This document shows positions 24,201 to 33,910 of a stretch of 64,000 nucleotides of DNA, piece after piece. Location of the stretch: contig JAMXIF010000065.1 of the NCBI GenBank assembly GCA_028583685.1, positions 36,116,486-36,180,485 of the forward strand, in the 5' to 3' direction. The translations under genes were made by a program, and so were the position numbers. The notes under the pieces were generated by a model. It saw only the letters and a program-made list of their open reading frames with translations, was not told where the DNA came from and ran no database searches. How positions within the stretch are numbered: position 1 is the first letter of the stretch; every line of letters begins with the position of its first letter. The stretch comes from Petaurus breviceps papuanus (Eukaryota; Chordata; Mammalia; Diprotodontia; Petauridae).

Positions 24201-27200
24201 TGGTTCTCTGGAATGATGGTGCTGGTCCCAGGAAAAGGTCCTGAGCACCCTCTTTTTGTGTTCCTGTCCTGTGCAGCACGCAGAGGGGGTGGGGCCCCCT
24301 AAATAAAGGTCAGCACATCTGGAAGATCAGGAGGACCCTTGTGGCTATAGGGGAGGGTTCTTTGTGCGAGGTATTGGCCTCTCCCTCAGCATTCTGAACC
24401 CCTTCACCTGTCTGAGAGGTCCTGGATTTGTTGGACAAGCAAGACCCAGAAATATTAAAAAGCTGCCTTAAAAAAATGACACAGCAGGTCAAGGGCCTAA
24501 GTCAGGACTGTGCCTCCTGACCTTTATCTAGTGGTCTTCCCCTCACCCTGTGCTCTCTGGAATCTGGCCCTGGGAGAGATGAGGGTCCTCAAGGCAAGTC
24601 CTTGACCTGATCGAGGTTGTCAGCCTCAGCATAGGTGACAGAAGTGGCTGCTCCCATGGTACCACTGAGGGAGGCCCTCTCAGCCTGCTTCGGTGCCCTA
24701 TTAGAGCCACTCTTTTGAATGAGGTCCAAGAGTTGGGTGCAGACACTCTCCCGCTAAGGGAAAGGGCACAGAGCCCAAGGGGAGCCTCTTGAAGGGCTCG
24801 GTGGGGAGAGGGGTTTGTGGCCTGGCCGTTGGGGCCACTGTGAGCTCTGGAAGCGTGTGGGACGCTTCTTGTTTTGATTCTTTTCTGCCAGGCCTGGGTC
24901 GCCAACTATGAGAGACCGAGGATGAACGCTGCCTCCCTGCTGGCCAGCCCCACAGGCCTCAGCCCCTATCTGCGCTTTGGCTGCCTCTCCTGCCGCCTCT
25001 TCTACTACCGTCTCTGGGAACTGTATAAAAAGGTGAAGCCAGCACATCGCCCTGTGTCCAGACCTCTGGCTGCAGAGCCCTGAGCCTGGAGAACCCTTCT
25101 GCAGCTCCGGCCATCCCCCTGGGTGTGCTGTCCCCCCACACCCTTCTCTGGGTACCTCGGTTTCCTCATCTGTAAAATGAGAGGGTTGGGTCAGATGGCC
25201 TCTCAAGTGCTTTCTGGTGCTCTCAAGTGCTTTAAAGCCAGTGACCAAAGAAAGCATGGCCAGCCATCGAAGTCAGTAGAGAGGGTGTGGATTTCTAGGT
25301 ATGCTTTTATTTACATTTCTGAATGATACCCTTGTGTCTTTATCATAGCATCTGGTCACACGTAGTAACTTTGGTCTGTGTGCTTTCGAGTCCTGGGTGC
25401 GCACACCCCTGGCTGTTGTGTGGGGCTTGCTTTGCCAAGTTCCAGAGTTAGAGCATTATTCATACTTAGAAATGAAGTTTCCTTTGACTGGCCAGATGAG
25501 ACTGCAAGCCAGTCTGATCTGGCTCAAGGAGATCTCCTGACACTCAGGCCCGTTCTGCCCAGTGCTCGATCCCCTCTGATGTGGCGCCCCTTTCTTTGCT
25601 TGGCGTATTCCAGCTGGGAACATGGTGCCATTGCTTCTGGGAGGGGGGCTCCAAGGCTTTGTACAACCCCAGGATTTAGGGCTAGAAGAGGCACTTAGAA
25701 CTCAGCCCTCTCATCTGAAAGAAGGAAAACCAAGGCCCAAAGGAATGAAGTCATTTGACCTGGGTCATCACAGGTCTTAAGGAACAGAGCTGAGATTTAA
25801 CCCCAGGTCCTCTGACTCCAATCCAGGACTCTTTCCACAGCGACAATCCCTGTCCTCAAACTTGCTGTGGCCCCAGACTTCCCTATAGGAGGGCCTGGGC
25901 TAGTGGCCTGGGCCTTTCTGATGACCCCCCTTACTCTTCTGTCTTCAGGTCAAGAGGAATAATACCCCACCACTGTCTCTGTATGGGCAGCTCCTTTGGC
26001 GAGAATTTTTCTACACTGCAGCAACCAACAACCCCAAGTTTGACCGAATGGAGGGGAACCCCATCTGCATCCAGATCCCTTGGGACCGCAACCCAGAAGC
26101 CCTGGCCAAGTGGGCGGAGGGCAAAACCGGCTTCCCTTGGATTGATGCCATCATGACCCAGCTTCGGCAGGAGGGCTGGATCCACCACCTGGCCAGGCAT
26201 GCTGTGGCCTGCTTCCTGACCCGTGGAGACCTCTGGGTCAGCTGGGAAAGCGGGGTCCGAGTGAGTGTCTCATGGCCGGGGCTAGGCTGATGACCACGAT
26301 GGGGTGGGGGGTCCCTCCTGGGAAAGTTGTTTTGGGAAAGTTGTTCCCCCCTCTGGACCTCACTTCTCACAAATGAAATTCTCAGACTCGGTAGGGTTTA
26401 GCAAAGAACACGGCATCTCCCCCAGCCCTCAGTGATTCTCCCAATCCCCTTGTCCCTCAGGTGTTTGATGAGCTGCTCCTGGACGCTGATTTCAGTGTGA
26501 ATGCAGGCAGCTGGATGTGGCTGTCCTGCAGCGCCTTCTTCCAACAATTCTTCCACTGCTACTGCCCCGTGGGTTTTGGCCGCCGGACAGACCCCAGCGG
26601 AGACTATGTCAGGTAGGGGAAAGAGCGGGCTGACCCCTTTGAGCCCACTGACCATTTTGAGGCCCTTGCATAAAGGAGCGGCTCCTTTATGGGTGTGAGT
26701 GTGCCCAGGGCTCCCTGTAGTGTGACCTACAGAGTGTGAGCATACCAAGGGTTCCATGTAGTGTGAGTGTGCCAAGGGCTCCTGTAGAGTGTGGCGTGCT
26801 GAGGGCTCCCTGTAGTGTGAGTGTGCCAAGGGCTCCTGTAGAGTGTGCCGTGCTGAGGGCTCTGTGTAATGTGACCTACAGAGTGTGAGCATACCAAGGG
26901 CTCCATGTAGTGTGAGTGTGCCAAGGGCTGCTGTAGAGTGTGCCATGCTGAGGGCTCCATGTAGTGTGACCTACAGAGTGTGAACGAGCTGAGGGCTCTG
27001 TGTGCATTGTAGGCGCTACCTGCCCCAGCTGAAAGGATTCCCCTCACGTTACATCTATGAGCCCTGGAATGCCCCAGAGGCTGTGCAGAAGGCAGCCAAG
27101 TGCATCATCGGGGTAGATTACCCCAAGCCCATTGTCAACCATGCTGAGACCAGCCGGCTCAACATTGAGCGCATGAAGCAGATCTACCAGCAGCTTTCCC

Positions 27201-28588
27201 GCTACCGGGGCCTCTGTGAGTATGGAGCTGGCTCTGGCTGGACACCCAGTGGGATGGGAGGGAGCTGAGGGCTCACCAGATGTAGACCCATCCCTTCCCT
27301 CTGAGCCTTGGGTTCCTTCCCCAGTGACCCCCCCCCCCCCCAGGGTATTGGGAAGAAAGCCATTTGTGAACTTGTTCTTGTGAGGTCATGGAGGCAGAAA
27401 GGAGGGCCACACTGCCAATTCTGATGCTGTCTGTGTCCTCCCTGGCACACGGATGAGCATGGCCTCACACACTTGTACTAAGTAGTAGTGGGGATGAACA
27501 GGCAGAAGGGAAGCTTCAGAATCCTTTCCAGCCTTATTTCCCCTTCCCCTACGGGTTTCACTGACTCCCCTTCCCTTTCCCCACCCCCTCCTCAGGTTTA
27601 CTGGCCTCTGTCCCGTCCTGCATGGAAGACCTCAGCAACCCCATGGCAGACACCAGTGTGGGCCAGGCCAGCGGTGTGAGCAGCACAGGTGAGCCCTGCC
27701 CCCTCCCCGTCAGCGTAGCCAAACTCTGGATGCTAAGCCTCAGCACTTGAGGCAGGTGGGGGCCACAGCCCAAAGGCCTGGGCTTGGGGGGCAGGGGACC
27801 CAGATCAGAGTCGACCCATCTGTGCACACCCTCCTTCCCCTCCCTTTTCCCTTCTCTCTTCTCACTCTTTCTTCCTTCTCTGTCCCCATCTCTCTTGATT
27901 GCTTGTGCACACAGGCAAGAGAGCTCAACTCTACTTTCTTTTTTTACCCCCAAAATACATTTATTTATTTATTTATTTTTAGTCTTCAGCACTCACTTTT
28001 ATAAGATTTTTAGTTCTAAATTTTCCCCCTTCTCTCCCCTTTCTCCTCCTCAAGATGGATACAATCTGATAAAAGCTATACATGTATGAGCATATTAAAC
28101 ATTTCCACATTAGTCATGTTGTGAAAGAAGAATTGGAACAAAAGGGAAAAACCATGAGAAAGAAAAAACAAAGAGAGCAAACAGTCTGCTTTCATCTGCA
28201 TTCAGACTCCATGGTAATTTCTGTGGGTGTGGATGGCGTTTTCCATCATGAATCTTTTGCAATTGTCTTAGGTCCTTGCATTGCTCAGAACAGCCAGGTC
28301 TGTCAAAGTTAGTCTTCGCACAATGTAGCTGTGACTGCGCACAGTGTTTTCCTGGTTCTGTTTCACTCGGTGAAACACACATTTCACTCGGCATCAGTTC
28401 ATGCAGGTCTTTCCAGGTTTTTCAGAATTGACTCTACTTTCATTGCAGGCCCAAAGCTCCTGCCCTGCAGCCCCACATCCCCCAAACGCAAATTGGAGAC
28501 CGTGGAGGAGGCCTCTGGAGAGGAGCACAGCAAACGCGCCCGGGTGACGGCGGCCTTGCCCGCACCAGAGCTGGCTGGCAAAGTGTGA
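11957..28588 (+). CDS. CRY2: CRY2, cryptochrome circadian regulator 2 (whole coding gene, 11 coding exons)
   Basis: Cryptochrome 2 is the flavin-type repressor that, with PER proteins, shuts off CLOCK-BMAL1 transcription in the nucleus. Translating the eleven exons in order gives one open frame of 607 residues (human is 593) that follows human CRY2 almost residue for residue. The order is an Ala/Pro-rich N-terminus, the photolyase-like alpha/beta domain beginning [18 protein letters not shown], the FAD-binding helical domain ([20 protein letters not shown], then [20 protein letters not shown]), and a diverged tail with [10 protein letters not shown] and a basic cluster SKRARV that fit the known CRY2 tail phosphosites and nuclear signal. 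CRY2 rather than CRY1 is supported by the tail, by the N-terminal extension, and by the neighbour MAPK8IP1. All introns are GT-AG and the phases close. Oddities are a longer N-terminus, an L1 in the last coding intron's acceptor, and uncertainty over the last codons. Identity is close to certain. Confidence 0.97.
16020..16330 (-). mobile_element. L2 3' end, in CRY2 intron 1
   Basis: Minus-strand L2: caatgaacatttattaagct cctgctgtatgctgagtgtt is the reverse of the usual L2 tail (cctggcacatagtaggtgct caataaat). Confidence 0.7.
17395..17565 (+). mobile_element. MIR, in CRY2 intron 1
   Basis: gtgcagtaggggaagccatg, gggttcaaatcctggctcgg and tcatccgtaaaatgaggtgg. Confidence 0.75.
17570..17680 (+). 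mobile_element. L3/CR1-like fragment, in CRY2 intron 1
   Basis: ttgataaactggagagtgtc cagagaagagcaggggcctc is the L3/CR1 3' motif also seen at 51955 and 58240. Confidence 0.5.
18855..19085 (-). mobile_element. MIR, in CRY2 intron 1
   Basis: cctcacagtaaccctgtaaa ataagt, ccccattttacagaggagga aact and a reversed head. Confidence 0.75.
19270..19690 (+). mobile_element. L1 3' end, old, in CRY2 intron 1
   Basis: gagatgcccattggctggag and caaactgtggtacatgagta match the reverse complement of the L1 copy near 32030-32100. It ends in a short A-run at about 19665-19675. It lies only 65 bases before exon 2. Confidence 0.65.
19756..19864 (+). CDS. CRY2: CRY2 coding exon 2
   Basis: The acceptor is ttctacag and the donor gtgagg. 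The exon completes the split Arg codon and reads [20 protein letters not shown] then [16 protein letters not shown]. It matches human CRY2 exon 2 with few substitutions and ends on a whole codon. Confidence 0.96.
20535..20690 (+). mobile_element. MIR, in CRY2 intron 2
   Basis: gagaggcagagcagtgtaat ggtcagagcactg head, then a diverged core. Confidence 0.55.
21131..21273 (+). CDS. CRY2: CRY2 coding exon 3
   Basis: The acceptor is ttctccacag and the donor gtgagg. It encodes [20 protein letters not shown] and onward to SHTLYDLD plus two bases of a split Arg codon. This is the end of the photolyase-like domain and is nearly identical to human CRY2. Confidence 0.97.
22556..22740 (+). CDS. CRY2: CRY2 coding exon 4
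   Basis: The acceptor is gatcctcag and the donor gtaagc. It reads [20 protein letters not shown], then [20 protein letters not shown], and ends YGVPSLEEL plus one base of a Gly codon. The substituted stretch [13 protein letters not shown] (human VGLVTSQQMESCR) is in the most variable part of this domain. Confidence 0.97.
23054..23142 (+). CDS. CRY2: CRY2 coding exon 5
   Basis: The acceptor is ctctgccag and the donor gtagga. It completes the split Gly codon and reads [20 protein letters not shown] then RLDKHLERK, as in human CRY2, ending on a whole codon. Confidence 0.96.
24892..25032 (+). CDS. CRY2: CRY2 coding exon 6
   Basis: The acceptor is ttttctgccag and the donor gtgaag. It reads [40 protein letters not shown] and LWELYKK. 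This begins the FAD-binding helical domain; the [13 protein letters not shown] signature is typical of the cryptochrome/photolyase family. Confidence 0.97.
25150..25235 (+). mobile_element. MIR 3' part, in CRY2 intron 6
   Basis: cggtttcctcatctgtaaaa tgagagggttgggtcagatg. Confidence 0.65.
25675..25855 (-). mobile_element. MIR, in CRY2 intron 6
   Basis: gaactcagccctctcatctg, then ccaggtcctctgactccaat in reversed MIR order. Confidence 0.6.
25949..26260 (+). CDS. CRY2: CRY2 coding exon 7
   Basis: The acceptor is tctgtcttcag and the donor gtgagt. This is the longest coding exon (104 codons). It holds [40 protein letters not shown] and [20 protein letters not shown], the core of the flavin-binding pocket, virtually identical to human CRY2. 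Confidence 0.98.
26461..26612 (+). CDS. CRY2: CRY2 coding exon 8
   Basis: The acceptor is cttgtccctcag and the donor gtaggg. It reads [20 protein letters not shown] then [20 protein letters not shown] and ends [10 protein letters not shown] plus two bases of Arg. This is the conserved FAD-contact segment of cryptochromes. Confidence 0.98.
26693..27010 (+). repeat. Higher-order minisatellite filling CRY2 intron 8
   Basis: About ten units of 26-28 or 41 bases, each ending with a variant of agggctccctgta. Units of three types (gtgtgagtgtgccaagggct; gagtgtgccgtgctgagggc; gtgtgacctacagagtgtga) recur in order, giving a higher-order period near 95 bases. The array occupies about 80 percent of the 400-base intron and ends at the exon 9 acceptor. 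Confidence 0.9.
27013..27215 (+). CDS. CRY2: CRY2 coding exon 9
   Basis: The acceptor is gtgcattgtag and the donor gtgagt. It encodes [20 protein letters not shown] through [20 protein letters not shown] and the first base of Cys. This includes the C-terminal helix used by cryptochromes to bind PER and FBXL3. The acceptor has a poor pyrimidine tract because a minisatellite runs up to it. Confidence 0.97.
27596..27688 (+). CDS. CRY2: CRY2 coding exon 10
   Basis: The acceptor is cccctcctcag and the donor gtgagc. It reads [20 protein letters not shown] then [10 protein letters not shown], with a Gly codon split across the next intron. This is the start of the variable tail; human has [20 protein letters not shown], so alignment is clear at first and then fades. 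Confidence 0.93.
27939..28430 (-). mobile_element. L1 3' end, 5'-truncated, in CRY2 intron 10
   Basis: On the minus strand this is a marsupial L1 3' region: the + strand shows the T-rich tail, then catatgtatg-like and gtcatgttgtgaaagaagaa motifs shared with copies at 31545, 47855 and 8815. It is flanked by 11-base direct repeats actctactttc at 27928-27938 and 28431-28441. The right-hand repeat is part of the exon 11 splice acceptor tract. Confidence 0.88.
28449..28588 (+). CDS. CRY2: CRY2 coding exon 11 (tail; stop at 28586-28588 if unspliced)
   Basis: The acceptor is ctactttcattgcag. It reads [20 protein letters not shown] then [20 protein letters not shown] and ELAGKV before TGA. The SPKRKLE and SKRARV blocks match the human tail. 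Human CRY2 ends PELPSKDA, with its last few codons in a further exon as I recall. A GTGTGA at 28583 could serve as a donor here, placing the exon end at 28582 and joining to an exon at 36809. Which end is used cannot be settled from sequence. Confidence 0.92.
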
Positions 28589-30465
28589 GAGTGTGAGACA
28601 TCAGCTCCAGGGTGTTGGCAGAGGGGACAGGGTGAGTGTGGGCCACTCTTGGCCTTCTCTGGGGAATCCAAGGGCAGCTGGGACAACCAGGGGGACGGCA
28701 GCACGCCTCGAACCCCAGCCCCCCGGCCCTTGTTTGCACCTGGGCAGAGTCCACACCATCCAGAAGTTGCAGGGTGTTTATTTGGGACCCATTTGAAATT
28801 GAGCATTTTCGGAAATTTTAATAGAAAAAAATCAGAATCCTCTCTTGCCAGCTAAGAGAATGGTTATTTCCCAATGCCTCCTTCACTCAGAGTGACCTGA
28901 ATCTGTGAAGAAAGAGAGGGGTGGGAGAGAGGGGGAGGGAGACAGAGAGTGAAAACCCCGGATGTGAGGCCCTGAGAGACTGCCCAATCAGAGCTGTGCT
29001 GCGTTAGCAGACCGGAAGGAGAGCGTGCCTGCCGGGTGCACAGGCTTTCCGAGGCAGCACGCCTCCTCCTCCCCTCCCCCTTCCTCCCCGCCTCCTCTCT
29101 CTTCTCCCTCTTCCTCCTCCCCCTCCCCTCTTCCCATTCCCCCACCTCTTCTTCATCCCCTCCTTCTCCTCCCCCCCTGCCCATTTCCCAGCACATTGGA
29201 TTACTTAGGCCAGCCAGCAGAGAGCAGCAGTAACCCTTCCTAAGGTGCCCAGATGCCCTTTGAATCATTGTGCTAACAGTACTCACTTAGCACTGCCCAC
29301 AGTGTGCTAGGCACTCCTCAATGTTACTGGGGGGATTATAGGTATGAAGAAGACCCTGGTCCCTGCCCTCAGGGAGCTGACTAGCTATGCCTAGCCCAGG
29401 CCATCCAGAAACCAGCCAGCATGGCCACGCTGTCCCTCATTCCCATCATTGTCCTGGGCAACAGGATTAGTCCTCTTAGCAGGAGCTTCCTTAGTTCTGG
29501 AGAAAAGCGTCTCCCTTTCCATTGGAGATTCCCATCCAGAGTCCACCTTCTCCCTGGAGGCCCCATCATTGGAGCCTGTTTCCTTGTCTTAGTCTTTCTC
29601 TTGCTTTGATTCTCGAGTTGAAGATGCCATCATCCATACTGCTTGGTGTTTCTCTTTCCTTCTGACTGAGGGGCAAGCTGTCTTCGTCTCTGGTGGTCAG
29701 CTGGTCTTGTTTTTATTTTTAGATGAATTCTCTTCAACAAGGCGCTATCAGTTCCACACATGCAGCCACCTGCCCTTTATTCCTTTCCCAAATTCTTTGT
29801 TTTTCTTCCTACCAAGGTTATCATGCATTGGCCTAGGAACGTTGAAGACCTCATAAAACTTGTCTTTGTTGTGAGATAGTGAACAGGAACTATTTCCTTG
29901 TTTTCCTACCTTGGGAGGCAAGCAGGTGCCCTGGATGTGAAAAGCCAGAAAGATTGAGTGACTTGCAGTAAATCAGCAGGTGATTTTCAAGGTGCAACTT
30001 AGGGTCCTACATTGTGCTTGGTGCCAGAAGGATGAAGTCCTGCTGGAACAATGCCAAGACATGCCCAGGAAAGAATCACCAAATGGCACAAGGCCGTGTG
30101 CGCTAAGTGCCCCATGAATGGTGTAGGGCACAGGAGTTCAGAGACAGGGTTTGTTTAGCTCCTTTAACTGTCTAGCTGCTCAGTCTGGAGAAGAGATTCA
30201 GGGCTCTATGGAAGCTGTCTTCGGGGAGCCATAGGACTGCCTGGAGGAGGAAGGATTATCCTTGCTTTGCTGGACCACAGAGGACACAGCCAGGAGCCAT
30301 GGGGAGGGGTTGCAAAGAGGCTAGTGTGGGCTCCATGTCAGGACAAGATTCCTCTCAGCTCTCTCCAGACTTAGAATGGGTGGTCTCAGAGGATGGCGGC
30401 CTCCCCCCACTGGAGGTCTTCAAGCAAAGAAGTCAACACTTGCTAGGTCTGTAGTAGAAGAGATT

Positions 30466-30768
30466 TTTTTTTTTAAGCAATCAGGGTTAAGTAACTTGCT
30501 CAAGGTTACACGGCCAGTTATTTCTGGGTGTGGTGCTGAGTATCTGAGCCCGGATTTGATCCAGGTCATCCCGACACTGGAGCCAGTGCTCTTACTCGCT
30601 GAACCACCTGGCCGCCCCTAAGCAATTGGGATTAAGTAACTTGCTCAAGGTTACACGGCCAGGTGTTTCTGGGTGGGTGCTAAGTGTCTGAGCCCGGGAT
30701 TCGATCTCCAGGTCATTCCAACACTGGAGCTGGTGCTCTTACTCGCTGTGCTACCTGGCCACCCCATA
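30466..30768 (-). mobile_element. Dimeric tRNA-derived SINE
   Basis: Two full head-to-tail monomers, meeting at about 30617. Only the outer end has the A-tail (T-run at 30464-30474). Flanked by near-perfect duplications tagaagagatt (30455) and tagaggagatt (30769), so it landed as one unit. The junction reads aattgcttaggggcggccag on the minus strand. Confidence 0.88.
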
Positions 30769-31059
30769 TAGAGGAGATTCTTGATCAAGTTGAGATTGGA
30801 CTCTAAGGTGGCCTTGGGCATGTCCCTTCTAGCTTTGAGTCTCCATGAAAAGGAAGCTCCCTGTCAGCATTGAAGACCTGGTCATGGAGAAAGGAAAACT
30901 TCACAGATAGGGTTGGAGAATGCTGAAGAGCTTCAGTCCACTCCAGAACTGAAGACAGGCTTTGCAGGCGGAGGCCAGAGAGGATGAAGAGCTCACAGGC
31001 TGGGCTTTATTTTGCAACACGAGAGACTCCCAGGTTTAGACTTGCAGGGGAACAAAGAG

Positions 31060-31200
31060 GTCACTTGGTCCAATATCACCATTTTACAGATAGGGACATA
31101 GAGTCTTCAAGAGATGAAATTATCTGCCTAATCTTTCACAAGAGTCAGAGCTCGAGTTTGAACTCGGCTTCTCTGACAGTTGATCCCAGGCTCTTTCCAA
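31060..31200 (-). mobile_element. MIR fragment
   Basis: caccattttacagataggga catag followed by gagctcgagtttgaactcgg. Confidence 0.5.
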
Positions 31201-31544
31201 TAGGAAAGGAGGCAGAAATGGCTGTGGCATGTTTAGTGACAGAGACAAGCTGGGTCTGGTGCGAGTGGAAAGTTTGCATAGGGAGATGTCTCTGGATAAG
31301 TAGGGGACAACCTTGAATGCCCTGCAGAGGTGTTTGGACTTTATTCTGAAGCCAATGGGGAGATGAGTGTTTGTTAAGCTGGAGAGAGTGACTCAGTCCA
31401 AGAAGGGATAGAAAGATTGCTCTGACATTGTGTACAAGTTAGATGGGCAGGAGGGGAGACTTTTGCTGCCCTCCAGGCAGGTGCCAACCTTAAATGGTAA
31501 CCCTTGGAGTGGAGAGGAAGGGTATGGCTATGGGAGTTGTCCTT

Positions 31545-32690
31545 TTTTTAAATAAAATTTTTTTCCAATTGCATGTAAAAACAATTTTTAACATTCATTT
31601 AAAAAAATTTTTGAGTTACAAATTCCCCCCTTTTTACCTCCCCTCCCTAAGATGGTAAACAATTTGATATAGGTTATACATGTACTGTCATGCAAAACAT
31701 TTCTGTGTTAGTCATGTTGTAAAAGAAAACATACACCAAAAAAAAAAATAAAGTGAAAAATAGTATGCTTTGGTCTGTTTTCAGACACTATCAGTTCTTT
31801 CTCTGGAGGCAGATAGCATTTTTCATCATGAGTCCTTTGTGATTGTATTGGATCATTGTATTACCAAGAATAGCTAAGTCATTCACAGTTGATCATTAGA
31901 CAGTATTGCTGTCATGTTCTTCTAATGCTGTACAGTGTTCTCCTGGTTCTGCTCCCCTCGCTCACCATCAGTTCATATAAGCCTTCCTAGGTTTCTCTGA
32001 AGTCGGCTTGCTCATCATTTCTTACAGCACAACAGTATTCCATCACATTCATATACCACAACTTGTTCAGCCATTCCCCCATTGATGGGCATCCCCTTAG
32101 TGGCTGCTATGAATATTTCTGTACATATGGGTCCTTTTCCCTTTGTTTTAAATCTCTTTGTGATACACACCTAGTAGGGGTGTTGCTGGGTCAAAGGGGA
32201 TGCACAGTTTTGTAGCCCTTTGGGCATGGTTCCAAATTGTTTTCCAGAATGGTTGAACCAATTCACGACCCCACCAGTAGGGCATTGGTGTCCCAATTTT
32301 GCCACATCCTTTCCAACATTTGTCTTTTTCTTTCTCTGTCACAGCCAATCCGATAGGGATGGGGTGGTACCTCAGAGCTGTTTTAATTTGCATTTTTTAA
32401 TCAATGGTGATCTAAAGCATCTTTTCACCTGACTATAGATGACTTCAATTTCTTCCTCTGAAAATTGCCTGTTCATATGCTTTGACTGTTTATCAGTTGG
32501 AGAATGCCTTGTTTGACTCAGTTCTCTATATATTTGAGAAATGAGGCCTTTATCAAAGATACTTGCTACAAAAAAACTTTCCTGGCTTTCTGCTTTCCTT
32601 CTGGTCTTGTCTTCTTTGTCTTTCCTTCTAGTCTTTTGTTTGTTTAAAAACTTTTTGCTTAATATTAGATTTACCCATTCTTCATCTCAT
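31545..32690 (-). mobile_element. L1 3' end with part of ORF2
   Basis: Minus strand. 32148-32393 encodes CWKGCGKIGTPMPYWWGREL then IPFDPATPLLGVYHKEI, the well-known C-terminal ORF2 segment of mammalian L1 (compare CWWDCKLVQPLW and IPFDPAIPLLGIYPK). The remainder toward 31545 is 3' UTR ending in a T-rich (A-rich on minus) tail. 5' truncated. Confidence 0.9.
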
Positions 32691-33764
32691 AATGCCCCAT
32701 GAGAGTTGTCTTGAGAAAGAATTGCCAATGGGACAAGTCTCTCTCTGGCCCTTGTGCAGTGTGCTCTGCATTAGACCACACAGCTGCGTTGGCCCTGCGT
32801 GAAAGCTGGGACAGTCATTCACCACTTTCTCAGCTCCTTGTTTGGGAAGTGGAGACAAACCATAAGCTGCCTGTCTCCGTGCTTCCCAGTGGGTTATACA
32901 GGTAAAGGCAGGGCTGTCACAGTGTAGGGGAAGCACTTTGAACCCCAGTTCATACCTCATGCCAGTTGGGGTGTTGCTTGCCCACCCCCTGGCTGGATAA
33001 GCAGACACCAGAGTGTGGTGTCATGGGGGCCTGGTCACCTGGGCTCTCCCCCATTCTAGGGCACTCTGCCTCTTTGACCTCACCTTGACCAGCTCTCCCT
33101 TTTGGAGATAACTCGGGCCTGAACCAGCCAGTCCTTGAGGGCCTTCCCGCTCTAGGATCTGGGAGTCTGGTACCTCTAGCACTGGGCTGTGGCCATCCAT
33201 CCGCTGGGGGGGAGGGGGGCAGTTTAAATCAATCTTGTGAGAAGACATGTCCTGAAGCCACCAGCGCGAGCCCTTCTCCAGAGTTGATGTTCATGGCTTG
33301 CCCTTCCCTGGGGTAGCTTTCAGGGTACTCTGCCCACTGAACCAAGAGAACCGGCGATCATTCCAGCTGGTTCCCTGTAATCCCCAAAGCTGCTTACTGT
33401 CCCCATTCCATTATACTAGGGTTCTTTGCAGATTTTTCTCATTATTTGTCTAATTATTTGCCATTTGGGGAGGGCAGGAGCACATATTTGCCTGCCTCCA
33501 GCTGCAGAGCAGTCCCACGAAATGCATCGGGCTGCAGGAGCCTCCTGTCCCATCCCTCCTCCCAGCTTCCTCCTCCCCACTCTCTGGAGCTTCTGGAAAT
33601 GTCTCCCTGCTTTTCTAACCTGTTGTGTCACTACTTGTTGACTGATTCTTTGGCTGCTCCTCCCCTACCCGGGATGGGGACCGACTGCGTTAACATTTCA
33701 TGGCATCTTCTGGACAAGACTCTCCCAGCATATCTGAAACTTTCAGGGAATTCTGGTTGCAGGG

Positions 33765-33910
33765 TCCTAAAATCCTAGGTTTGGAGGTGGCCAGGACCTT
33801 GAGGATCATCTCGTCCAGTCCCTTCATTTACAGAGAAGGAAACTGAGGCCCAAGGAGAAGAGACTCAGTCATTTTAGGAGCAAGGTGGTCGGGGCAGAGT
33901 CCTGGTCTTG
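33765..33910 (-). mobile_element. MIR fragment
   Basis: catttacagagaaggaaact gaggcccaagg. Confidence 0.6.

Noticed and set aside
26398-27047. Repetitive minus-strand frames ([15 protein letters not shown]-type repeats)
   Set aside because: They are the minisatellite of CRY2 intron 8 read in antisense, not a repeat protein.
28811-28840. A-rich ttttaatagaaaaaaatcag after the exon 11 stop as an early polyadenylation signal
   Set aside because: No AATAAA or clear GT-rich downstream element; cannot be supported, though a short transcript end here is not excluded.
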